Under the pieces are notes generated by a model. That model was not told the origin of the DNA. It was given only the letters and a program-made list of their open reading frames with translations, and searched no databases. The translations under genes and the position numbers were made by a program. A stretch of 64,000 bases of DNA, from positions 1-64,000 of the forward strand of contig NZ_FMXE01000011.1 of NCBI RefSeq assembly GCF_900103735.1. The letters run 5' to 3'. Each line of letters opens with the position of its first letter. Within the stretch, counting starts at the first letter, position 1. Shown here in pieces: positions 56,909 to 64,000 of this stretch. The DNA comes from Algoriphagus alkaliphilus. Its GTDB lineage: Bacteria > Bacteroidota > Bacteroidia > Cytophagales > Cyclobacteriaceae.

Positions 56909-57782
56909 GGTTCCATTGGATCAAAGCCTGATTGATTTCTTTTTTCACAAGAATTTCTGTGGGTTTTTCCCCCGTTTTGATAGGGAATTGAAATCTTACC
57001 AGAAAAGTTTCGGCCTTTCTTTCGATCACATTCAATTGAGCACCTTCGGCAAAGACGATATCCGGATATTTTTTAAGCAGTTCGGAAAGACTTTCCTCCA
57101 ATGCATTCAAATGGATTTCATTTTTTGAGGAGATCTCGATATCAAAAATCACCTGATGCGTATTGTTTTTGGAAAAATTGACCACATCAGTAGTCAAGGC
57201 CATGGTATTTGGAATTAGGATAATTTCTCCTGAGTCATTTTTCAAAACCAAATTTATCAGTGTGATGTCTCTTATGAAACCAATATGGCGTCCAATTTGG
57301 ATTTTATCACCGATTTCCAGCTGATCGGAAAACATCATGATCAGCCCATTGACGATATTGGTAATGTATTCTTTGGTTAATATTGCAATCGCTGCCGCTA
57401 CGATTGTAATGCTGGTCAAAAACTCCAAAGGCCTGATTCCAAAAACTAACATCAAACAAATCAACAGTGCAAAACTTAGAAGTATTCCTGCAATCCGGTC
57501 TATCCCCAGCATGAAATTGGGTTGCACTTTGTTGTCCTCCCGCTGTCGTAAATAAATTCTAAGGGTAATAATTCGCCCAAGGGAAATAATCAAATTGGCA
57601 CTGAGGAGGAAAATTAGAACACGGATGATCCGGTTAATAATTTCATATTTTTCAAGAAAAGGACTCAAAAAGGTCTCCCCTTCGTAAAAAATTTCCAAAA
57701 TAATCAGCAAAAGAAGCTTTATGGCAAAGTTTCTTTTCCGGATATTCTCTTTGACTTGGATGCTGCTTTTGAGATGATTCAT
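56889..57782 (-). CDS. MscS-family mechanosensitive channel
   Basis: This 297-residue protein has three N-terminal membrane helices, then the pore and beta domain: FLTSITIVAAAIAILTKEYI, TNIVNGLIMMFSDQLEIGDK, IQIGRHIGFIRDITLINLVL and LIPNTMALTTDVVNFSKNN. These match MscS-type channels that release solutes at osmotic downshift. The pore helix lacks the Gly/Ala-rich pattern of E. coli MscS, so conductance may differ. The ATL gene lies directly downstream and overlaps. Confidence 0.88.
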   Translation of the reverse strand: MNHLKSSIQVKENIRKRNFAIKLLLLIILEIFYEGETFLSPFLEKYEIINRIIRVLIFLLSANLIISLGRIITLRIYLRQREDNKVQPNFMLGIDRIAGILLSFALLICLMLVFGIRPLEFLTSITIVAAAIAILTKEYITNIVNGLIMMFSDQLEIGDKIQIGRHIGFIRDITLINLVLKNDSGEIILIPNTMALTTDVVNFSKNNTHQVIFDIEISSKNEIHLNALEESLSELLKKYPDIVFAEGAQLNVIERKAETFLVRFQFPIKTGEKPTEILVKKEINQALIQWNHGHRQD

Positions 57783-57841
57783 GTTTCAATCGAAAAATAA
57801 AGCCTAATTTTAGCAATTATCGGAATGAAATCAGACCAAAT

Positions 57842-58519
57842 ATGAGCAGAAATATATTAATTACCGGTGCAGCGGGAGGTCTTGGTAGGGCTGTTGTAGA
57901 TAAATTCAAGCGGGAAGGGTATCATGTCATTGCACTGTTGAGACCAGACCATGATGAGTTTGTAGAGGAAGCGGATGATAATTATGAAGTGGATGTCACT
58001 GAAGAAGCTGCAGTTTTAGAGTTTGTGAAAGAGTTTCAGATGCAGTATAACGATCTGGATGCGTTGGCGATGATCGTAGGAGGATTCTCAATGGGAGCTA
58101 TTGATTCGACTTCTGAAAAAGACATTCAGGCTATGTTTCAGTTGAATTTTTTCAGCGCCTACAATATGGTGAGGGGTTTTCTTCCCTTTATGAAAAAACA
58201 GCAAAGAGGCACCTTCCTTTTTGTCGGTGCAAGACCGGCCTTGGAATTGCAAAGTGCCAAAGATACCATTGCCTATTCGTTAAGTAAAAAACTGGTATTG
58301 ACGCTTGCCGAAATTCTTGCTGAGGAAGTGAAAGACACCCAAATCCGTAGCCATGTCTTTGTTCCAAGTATCATTGATACCGAAGCCAATCGTGAGTCCA
58401 TGCCTGATGCAGATTTTTCGCTGTGGGTGAGTGCCAAAGAAATTGCTGAGGCGATGCACTACGCGGTAAATAATTCAGCGTTGAGAAATATGACTTTCAA
58501 ACTTTACGGAGGCGGTTAA
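57842..58519 (+). CDS. Short-chain dehydrogenase/reductase
   Basis: This is a 225-residue SDR: TGAAGGLG (8-15), DVTEEAAVLEFVKEF, IVGGFSMGAIDS in place of the usual NNAG, and YSLSKKLVLTLAEILAEEVK with the Tyr-x-x-x-Lys pair. The replaced NNAG occurs in some short SDRs whose activity is not known. It is followed by a SnoaL-like secreted protein gene after 12 bp. Confidence 0.85.
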   Translation: MSRNILITGAAGGLGRAVVDKFKREGYHVIALLRPDHDEFVEEADDNYEVDVTEEAAVLEFVKEFQMQYNDLDALAMIVGGFSMGAIDSTSEKDIQAMFQLNFFSAYNMVRGFLPFMKKQQRGTFLFVGARPALELQSAKDTIAYSLSKKLVLTLAEILAEEVKDTQIRSHVFVPSIIDTEANRESMPDADFSLWVSAKEIAEAMHYAVNNSALRNMTFKLYGGG

Positions 58520-58531
58520 AGTATACATGCC

Positions 58532-58993
58532 ATGACCAAAAAAATTCTTCTTGCAGGCCTTTTAGGACTGTTTTTCTCTATCCAAGCGTTCTCCCAGACA
58601 GAGGAGGAGCAGGTTGAAGCTGTGATAAAAAGTCTTTTTGACGGAATGAGATCAAAAAATGCGGATCAGGTGGCTGCCTCTTTTTCCAAAGATGCGCTGA
58701 TGCAGACCGTCATCTCAAAACCCGAAGGAACTGAAGTGGGAAGTAATGCTGTAGCTGATTTTGTGAAACGAATCGCTACCACTCCGGCAGAAACCCAACT
58801 GGACGAACGAATACTTGACTATCAGATCAAAATTGACGGGGAGATGGCCGCTGCTTGGACTCCCTACCACTTTTACGTCAATGGGAATTTTAGCCATTGC
58901 GGCGTAAATTCCTTCCAGCTCGTGAAAATTGCCGGTAGCTGGAAAATTGTTTACATTATCGACACCCGAAGAAAAGAATCCTGCGAAGGCTAA
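58532..58993 (+). CDS. Secreted SnoaL/NTF2-like protein
   Basis: This 153-residue protein has a signal peptide (KILLAGLLGLFFSIQAFSQ). The mature part fits the nuclear-transport-factor-2-like cone: EEQVEAVIKSLFDGMRSKNA at the start, then strands DYQIKIDGEMAAAWTPYHFY and NSFQLVKIAGSWKIVYIIDT. Such proteins are periplasmic enzymes or binding proteins of varied function. It is probably co-transcribed with the SDR before it and the GreA-like gene after it. Confidence 0.75.
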   Translation: MTKKILLAGLLGLFFSIQAFSQTEEEQVEAVIKSLFDGMRSKNADQVAASFSKDALMQTVISKPEGTEVGSNAVADFVKRIATTPAETQLDERILDYQIKIDGEMAAAWTPYHFYVNGNFSHCGVNSFQLVKIAGSWKIVYIIDTRRKESCEG

Positions 58994-58998
58994 ATTTT

Positions 58999-59454
58999 AT
59001 GAACGAATTCAAATCAAAAGTCTATCAGACAGCCCTGTCTCAATTGAAGCAAAAAGAAGCATTGCTAAGTCAGGAGCGGAAAAATATTATAGAGAGCATT
59101 CTGGAAGAAGAAAAAAACAGCGCTGGAGATAAATACGAGACTAGCCGTGAGACGATCACCCAGGATCTGAACACAATTGAGAAGCAGATAAAGCAGAGCA
59201 AAATGGACCTGGATGAGATCTACAGACTCCAGGCAATCAAAGACACACCTGTTTCGGTACAGGAAGGAGCATTAATCAAACTCGGAGCTGATTGGTTTTT
59301 GCTGGCTATCAGCATAGGACAGGTGAATGTGGACGATACTAAGGTTTTTTTGATGAGTAAAAACTCACCGCTTGGTGAGCTTTTGATTGGAAAGAAAAAG
59401 AAAGAACAGGTAAACTTTCGAGGGAAGTTGATGTCGATCGAGGAATTGGTCTGA
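58999..59454 (+). CDS. GreA/GreB-like protein
   Basis: This 151-residue protein begins with a coiled coil (residues 10-80, KQKEALLSQERKNIIESILE and NTIEKQIKQSKMDLDEIYRL) and ends with an FKBP-like Gre C-terminal domain (VQEGALIKLGADWFLLAISI; VFLMSKNSPLGELLIGKKKK). NSAGDKYETSRE between the two helices is the tip region of this small Bacteroidota group. It may bind the RNA polymerase secondary channel. It is not the canonical GreA of about 157 residues and lacks the classical acidic DD/DE tip pair. Confidence 0.78.
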   Translation: MNEFKSKVYQTALSQLKQKEALLSQERKNIIESILEEEKNSAGDKYETSRETITQDLNTIEKQIKQSKMDLDEIYRLQAIKDTPVSVQEGALIKLGADWFLLAISIGQVNVDDTKVFLMSKNSPLGELLIGKKKKEQVNFRGKLMSIEELV

Positions 59455-59460
59455 TCAGAT

Positions 59461-59880
59461 TTAGTCTTTTTTGGGGATAAAGCTCATCAGTTCAATGGTA
59501 CCGTCCATTAGGATGAGTCTACTCTTTTCTACCGAGAAATTCTTAACATTGTCCATAGCCGAAATAAACGCAGTATCAGTAGTGCCACTGCACGCTTTTT
59601 TTGTAATTGCACCGGGATCGAGTAATAGCCCCATCCCTTCCAGGGAGAACGTGCCCGAAAAATTGTTGCAGCCTGCAAATCCTGCCAGTCTTCCTTCTTC
59701 CAAAAATGAAATGAAAGGTGATCCCAGACTAAACTTGCTAAGGTCATGGTCTCCTTTGAAACTGGATAACACCCATGTTTTCCCGATGAGCAGATTGGGA
59801 TTAGCCAGGTTGGAAGATCCGCTACAGCCAATGAATAGCAGGATCAAAATACCGAGTGAAAAGATGCGCACTTGTTTCAT
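59461..59880 (-). CDS. META-domain lipoprotein (HslJ-like)
   Basis: This 139-residue protein has a lipoprotein signal (IFSLGILILLFIGCSGS). The META domain is LIGKTWVLSSFKG, FLEEGRLAGFAGCNNFSGTF, and AITKKACSGTTDTAFISAMD with a closing strand RLILMDGTIELMSFIP. The fold is found in HslJ of E. coli, linked to novobiocin resistance and stress, and in many Bacteroidota lipoproteins. An inverted repeat directly upstream (59884-59911) may be an operator. Convergent with the GreA-like gene. Confidence 0.85.
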   Translation of the reverse strand: MKQVRIFSLGILILLFIGCSGSSNLANPNLLIGKTWVLSSFKGDHDLSKFSLGSPFISFLEEGRLAGFAGCNNFSGTFSLEGMGLLLDPGAITKKACSGTTDTAFISAMDNVKNFSVEKSRLILMDGTIELMSFIPKKD

Positions 59881-59883
59881 GAA

Positions 59884-59911
59884 ACCTTAAAGTAGGAGTA
59901 GCCTTTAAGGT
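59884..59911 (-). promoter_or_regulatory. Inverted repeat before META lipoprotein gene
   Basis: ACCTTAAAG (59884-59892) and CTTTAAGGT (59903-59911) are perfect 9-bp arms around a 10-nt spacer. The near arm begins 3 bp before the minus-strand start codon (59880). It could be a repressor site or an RNA hairpin covering translation initiation. From 59912 to 60172 nothing further is visible. Confidence 0.5.
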
Positions 59912-60172
59912 ACTAAAATCTAGCTGAAATCGAGGCTGCCTGAGGAAGACAGGACCGGGATAGAGTATTTTGCCTCTGAAATACAACTTACAGATCCATT
60001 GAATAGGCTCAAATCTGTTATTTTAAATTCAAAAATACCCTTTGGTGAATTATCAAATGGTTAATATTTTGAATTTAATCCTGAGAAAAATTTAAAAAAA
60101 TCTCCGATCTCTATGAGTTTGTTTGGTCAAACCGTTTTTTCGCTGTAAGATTGTCCAGTCAATCTTCCAGTC

Positions 60173-60286
60173 ATGGTACTTGCAGCAAAATATTTTTCAC
60201 ATCCAAATGCGCTTCCAACCCTGGAAATGCACGCTGCTGTTTTTTTCACAATGAACACCGGAATGACCACCATGATTACGGGGTGA
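60173..60286 (+). promoter_or_regulatory. thrL: Leader peptide of the threonine operon, with attenuator
   Basis: A 37-codon frame ends in FFTMNTGMTTMITG: four Thr, one Ile and four Met lie among the last 14 codons; an inner ATG at 60251 would give just MNTGMTTMITG. It ends 81 bp before thrA. Around its stop codon, ACGGG-GTGA-CCCGT (60278-60291) forms a small hairpin. Farther on, GGCC-TCCTT-GGCC with a T-rich tail (about 60319-60340) could be the terminator. Codon-stalling control by threonine, perhaps with isoleucine or methionine, is the obvious reading. Confidence 0.65.
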
Positions 60287-60367
60287 CCCGTCGTCATCTT
60301 TAATTACTCGCCCTCAGAGGCCTCCTTGGCCAAATTTTAATTTCCAGCATTAATTTCATTATACTTT

Positions 60368-62818
60368 ATGAAAATCATCAAGTTTGGAGGTTCATCCGTA
60401 GCGAACCCTGAAAACATCCGAAAGGTATTTGCAATCCTTCAAGACAAGCTCAAACAACATGAGATTGCAGTCGTTTTTTCCGCTTTTGGCGGAGTTACAG
60501 AAAGCCTTCTCACCATTGCAAGATTGTCCAGAGAGGGGGATCAGGCTTATAGAGATCTTTTACAAACCCTGGAGGAGAAGCATCTCGACATTGTACGACA
60601 GTTGATCGCAGTCCAAAATCAATCTACTGTAATGACGTATGTCAAAGTGCGCTTTAAGGAGTTGGAGGATCTTTTTCACGGGATTTATCTCATCAAGGAA
60701 AATTCCGCACGCACGCTGGACTATGTAGCGAGCTTTGGAGAGCGGCTTTCTGCGTTTATTTTGGCGGAAGCTATGGCTGGTAAAGGCATCAAGACGCAGT
60801 TTGTAGATGCGCGGGATGTCATCCGGACAAATGATCGTTTTGGTCAGGCCAGAGTCGACTATGAGGTGACCAATGCTCAGATCAAAGATTATTTTTCAAA
60901 AAATGACGGGGTAAAGGTCATTACAGGATTCATTGCGTCTACAGCCAAAGGTGAGACTACCACACTTGGAAGATCGGGATCGGATTACACGGCAGCGATT
61001 TTTGCTGCGGCCTTGGAAGCGCAGGATCTGGAGATCTGGACGGATGTCTCAGGGGTATTGACTGCCGACCCAAAGTTGGTTTACACCGCCTTCACCATTC
61101 CACAATTGAGTTATAATGAGGCGATGGAGCTTTCTCACTTTGGAGCGAAAGTTATTTTCCCTGCGACTATGCAGCCTGCGATGCGGAAAAGCATTCCAAT
61201 CTATATCAAAAATACGTTTGAGCCTGAGAATGCAGGTACGCTCATCAATGGCGAAATCAGTCATGGTGCCTTGATCAAAGGAATCAGTTCCATGTCCAAT
61301 ATTTCAATCGTGACTGTCCAAGGGGCAGGATTGATGGAGGGTGGAGCTACAGTCAGCCGGGTGTTTAAGGCTCTTGCGGAAGCCAAGGTGAATATTTTAT
61401 TGATTTCTCAGGCATCTTCCGAACATAGCATTTGTCTGGCGATCAAAACCCATGAAGCCTATCAGGGTAAAGAGGCAATCGAAAAAGAGTTTTTCTACGA
61501 AATCAAGTCCGGAGAGATGGATGAAGTATCGCTGCTTCATGGATTGGCAACGATAGCGGTGGTAGGAGAAAACATGAAACAAAATCCCGGTGCCTCCGGA
61601 CGGATGTTCCGGGCTTTGGGAAGAAACAATATCAATGTGGCCGCAATTGCTCAGGGAAGTTCGGAGCTGAATATCTCTGCTGTCATTCCTCAGCCTGACT
61701 TGCAGAAGGCACTCAATGCGCTCCATGAGGCATTTTTTCTGTCAGAAAATAAAGTACTTCACGTCTTTTTGGTTGGGACAGGCCTTATCGGTCAAGCCCT
61801 GATTAAGATGATTAAGTCCCAGCAGAACAAATTGCTCCGAGCCAATGAATTGGACATTCAGATACACGGTTTGGCCAATAGCCGTTTTATGGCTTTTAAC
61901 GAGGATGGATTTGATCTGAAAAATCCACATCAATTGAACGAATCCGATCAAAAAATGAATCTGGATAAGTTCATCCAAACGATGGAAGAAATGAATTTCT
62001 CCAACTCGGTATTTGTGGATTGCACGGCTAGTCTGGAAGTAGCTGATACCTATTCCCGAATACTGGAAGCAAAGGTTGGAATCGTCACGCCGAATAAAAA
62101 GGCCAATTCCGGTTCAATGGATCAGTATCGCGCATTAAAGCGAATTGCCAAACGGCGGGGAGTGAATTTCTTATACGAAACCAACGTAGCAGCCGGGCTG
62201 CCGGTGATCAATACGCTGCAGGATTTGATGCTTTCTGGCGATCGGGTAATTCGGATAGAAGCAGTATTGAGTGGCTCAATGAATTTTATTTTCTCTGAAC
62301 TGGAAAACGGGGTCCCTTTTTCAGAAGTCGTAAAAATCGCAAAGGAAAAAGGCTATACCGAACCAGATCCCAGAGATGACCTCAGTGGAATGGATGTGGC
62401 TCGGAAAATCCTTATCCTCGGTCGTGAAGCAGAACAGGAGTTGGAATTTGATGACATTACCATTCAAAGTATGGTTCCGGCAGATTGTCGGACGAAATCT
62501 TCCGTGGATGAATTCTTCGAAAAGCTAAAAGGACACGATGTTGATTTCGCCAAGCTTCTAGCAGATGCCAAGGCAAAGGGAGAAAAGCTCCGCTTTATGG
62601 CAACATTGGAAGACGGAAAAGCCAAGGTAGGCTTGAAGTCATTGCCAGAGTCACATCCTTTTTCCAGTCTGAAGGGAAGTGACAACATGATTTTACTGAC
62701 AACGGAACGCTATCACGATCGACCGATGATCATCCGTGGTCCGGGTGCTGGTGCGGACGTGACTGCCGCAGGTGTATTTGCAGATGTGATCCGAATCGGT
62801 AACTATACTCGGGAATAA
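60368..62818 (+). CDS. thrA: Bifunctional aspartate kinase / homoserine dehydrogenase I
   Basis: This 816-residue fusion enzyme has an N-terminal kinase KIIKFGGSSVANPENIRKV, then TTLGRSGSDYTAA near 200 and two ACT regions (SIVTVQGAGLMEGGATVSRV; IAVVGENMKQNPGASGRMFR). The homoserine dehydrogenase half begins with VFLVGTGLIGQALIKMI near 462 and has the catalytic GYTEPDPRDDLSGMDVARK near 660. It catalyses the first and third steps of threonine synthesis from aspartate. ACT domains imply feedback by threonine. The stop codon overlaps the thrB ATG. Confidence 0.96.
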   Translation: MKIIKFGGSSVANPENIRKVFAILQDKLKQHEIAVVFSAFGGVTESLLTIARLSREGDQAYRDLLQTLEEKHLDIVRQLIAVQNQSTVMTYVKVRFKELEDLFHGIYLIKENSARTLDYVASFGERLSAFILAEAMAGKGIKTQFVDARDVIRTNDRFGQARVDYEVTNAQIKDYFSKNDGVKVITGFIASTAKGETTTLGRSGSDYTAAIFAAALEAQDLEIWTDVSGVLTADPKLVYTAFTIPQLSYNEAMELSHFGAKVIFPATMQPAMRKSIPIYIKNTFEPENAGTLINGEISHGALIKGISSMSNISIVTVQGAGLMEGGATVSRVFKALAEAKVNILLISQASSEHSICLAIKTHEAYQGKEAIEKEFFYEIKSGEMDEVSLLHGLATIAVVGENMKQNPGASGRMFRALGRNNINVAAIAQGSSELNISAVIPQPDLQKALNALHEAFFLSENKVLHVFLVGTGLIGQALIKMIKSQQNKLLRANELDIQIHGLANSRFMAFNEDGFDLKNPHQLNESDQKMNLDKFIQTMEEMNFSNSVFVDCTASLEVADTYSRILEAKVGIVTPNKKANSGSMDQYRALKRIAKRRGVNFLYETNVAAGLPVINTLQDLMLSGDRVIRIEAVLSGSMNFIFSELENGVPFSEVVKIAKEKGYTEPDPRDDLSGMDVARKILILGREAEQELEFDDITIQSMVPADCRTKSSVDEFFEKLKGHDVDFAKLLADAKAKGEKLRFMATLEDGKAKVGLKSLPESHPFSSLKGSDNMILLTTERYHDRPMIIRGPGAGADVTAAGVFADVIRIGNYTRE

Positions 62819-63747
62819 TGCAATCGGTCAAAGCTTTTGCTCCCGCCACTGTGGCCAATGTGTCCTGCGGATTCGATATTCTCGGATTTGCCATTGATGC
62901 GATGGGTGATGTAGTTGAAGTCCAACTCAAAGATGGGCCAGGACTGCGTGTTATTTCCATTGAAGGAGACGGAGGCAGGCTACCCTATGAGGTTGAAAAA
63001 AATACCTGTACCGTTGCGATTCAAGCGATGTTGGATGAATTGGGGCAGGAAGTGGGGATGAACATCATGCTGAAAAAAGGACTGCCTTTGGGCTCGGGAA
63101 TGGGTTCCAGTGCAGCGAGTGCTGTTGCGGCTTTGGTGGCAGCAAATCATTTGCTTGGGGAGCCTTTTGAAAAAAAGAACTTGCTTCCTTTTGCGATAGT
63201 AGCTGAAAAAGCAGCTTGTGGTGCAGGTCATGCGGATAATGTCGCTCCGAGTTTGCTTGGTGGATTTGTCCTGATCCGGGATTACCATCCTTTGGATGTG
63301 ATCAAACTACACGTGCCCCAAGGCTTGCACTGCACCTTGCTTCATCCGCATTTTGAATTGAAAACCTCCGATTCCCGGTCGGTTTTGAGAGATTCGGTGT
63401 CCTTGAAGCATTCCACAATACAATCGGGCAATGTGGCTGGACTGATTGCAGGATTGTTTCAGGAAGACTTTGACTTAATTGGCAGATCGCTTCGGGATGT
63501 AATTGCCGAACCTTATCGCGCTACTTTGATCCCCGGTTTTTACGAAGTGAAGGAAGCTGTGAAAGCTGCCGGAGCATTGGGAATGGGGATTTCGGGTTCG
63601 GGTCCCACACTATTCACACTTTCCAAAGGGGCAGAAGCCTCCGAATCCATCATCAAAGCCGCACAGGAAGTCTATGATGTCATCGGTCTTGGTGTCGATG
63701 CATATCATTCCGCTGTCAATATCCGGGGAGCTTATGTCCTCGAATAA
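62818..63747 (+). CDS. thrB: Homoserine kinase
   Basis: This 309-residue GHMP kinase has KAFAPATVANVSCGFDILGF at the start, the ATP loop GLPLGSGMGSSAASAVAALV near 82-101, and the C-terminal GMGISGSGPTLFTLSK. It phosphorylates homoserine for threonine synthase. It starts on the last base of the thrA stop codon, so translation is coupled. Confidence 0.95.
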   Translation: MQSVKAFAPATVANVSCGFDILGFAIDAMGDVVEVQLKDGPGLRVISIEGDGGRLPYEVEKNTCTVAIQAMLDELGQEVGMNIMLKKGLPLGSGMGSSAASAVAALVAANHLLGEPFEKKNLLPFAIVAEKAACGAGHADNVAPSLLGGFVLIRDYHPLDVIKLHVPQGLHCTLLHPHFELKTSDSRSVLRDSVSLKHSTIQSGNVAGLIAGLFQEDFDLIGRSLRDVIAEPYRATLIPGFYEVKEAVKAAGALGMGISGSGPTLFTLSKGAEASESIIKAAQEVYDVIGLGVDAYHSAVNIRGAYVLE

Positions 63748-63838
63748 AAGTAAAAAAGTCAACAGACCACCGTCCACAGTCGACCGCATGAAAAGGTAGA
63801 GTTATAAAAGCCGACGACAATGATAAAAGGAACATTCC

Positions 63839-64000
63839 ATGAAGTATTTCAGTACCAATAATCCCAATCATAAAGTATCGCTCCCGGAAGCAGTCATCAA
63901 AGGACTTGCGCCTGATAACGGCTTGTACATGCCAGAGCGAATCCCCGTGTTGTCGGAAGAATTGATTGAGAAATTCTCTAAAATGAGTTTTCAGGAAATC
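63839..64000 (+). CDS. thrC: Threonine synthase, N-terminal part (cut by window end)
   Basis: The first 54 codons are visible: KYFSTNNPNHKVSLPEAVIK, GLAPDNGLYMPERIPVLSEE. This is the typical N-terminus of the ThrC subfamily that begins with an S-T-N/R-x2-P-x4-SF/SL-x2-A-(V/I) pattern. The pyridoxal-phosphate lysine lies beyond the window. It follows thrB after 91 bp, completing the operon thrA-thrB-thrC. Confidence 0.93.
   Translation, partial: MKYFSTNNPNHKVSLPEAVIKGLAPDNGLYMPERIPVLSEELIEKFSKMSFQEI

Overview
The window comes from the chromosome of a Bacteroidota bacterium, most likely a member of the Cytophagales near Cyclobacteriaceae/Algoriphagus. This rests on several signs: a PorT-type type IX secretion gene directly after ubiE, a secreted protein with a C-terminal type IX sorting domain, DUF5606, DUF4221 and DUF3810 family proteins, promoter-like TAnnTTTG motifs in place of sigma70 boxes, few Shine-Dalgarno sequences, and many small lipoproteins with an LxxC-type lipobox. 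No rRNA is present. There is one intact tRNA-Ala(GGC), with a degenerate second copy beside it.

Region 1-5.1 kb is a patchwork of broken and mobile DNA. It holds a transposase tail, two detached copies of the 3' end of a sugar-phosphate isomerase gene, a Fic AMP-transferase gene lying between those copies, a row of short palindromes, a peptide exporter without its membrane part, an HTH protein, an orphan double-glycine-leader peptide and a frameshifted secreted-protein gene. The intact isomerase follows at 5.1-6.2 kb. Its 3' end faces the patchwork and matches both detached copies, so the gene end looks like a repeated insertion or recombination point.

Region 6.3-20.1 kb carries housekeeping genes (engB, ubiE/menG, porT), a RelBE-like toxin-antitoxin pair and a tightly overlapping catabolic operon (small membrane protein, sodium:solute symporter, GH88 unsaturated glucuronyl hydrolase, old-yellow-enzyme-like oxidoreductase, then an SDR). 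It also has a VapBC pair whose toxin is frameshifted, an acyl-CoA dehydrogenase and a TPR sensor histidine kinase. Region 20.1-28.5 kb is a defence-type island: a CoiA-like nuclease, a type I restriction-modification operon (hsdM, a small unknown gene, hsdS, hsdR), and a three-gene unit ending in a SecB-like chaperone that resembles a toxin-antitoxin-chaperone module.

Region 28.6-50.7 kb mixes secreted and envelope functions (outer-membrane proteins, GH16 glycosidase, PQQ dehydrogenase with a cytochrome c domain, VanX-like dipeptidase, ThuA protein, amidohydrolase, FG-GAP protein). It also has an RNA helicase, a fatty acid hydroxylase, ccmB, an Nfu-type Fe-S protein, murF and further toxin-antitoxin loci. 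One of these has lost its toxin next to an interspersed repeat. Region 50.7-59.9 kb contains a PIN-type toxin-antitoxin pair, a HAD phosphatase, a GIY-YIG protein, the tRNA, recR, clpS, a second symporter, an alkyltransferase-like protein, an MscS channel, a GreA-like protein and a META lipoprotein.

The right end is the threonine operon thrA-thrB-thrC, with thrC cut by the window edge. It is preceded by a Thr/Met-rich leader reading frame that looks like an attenuator. Across the window a roughly 90-97 bp leader element recurs directly before four unrelated start codons. Together with the detached isomerase ends and the SecB-like module, it is the most unusual signal seen here. All family assignments were made by reading motifs; no database search was run.
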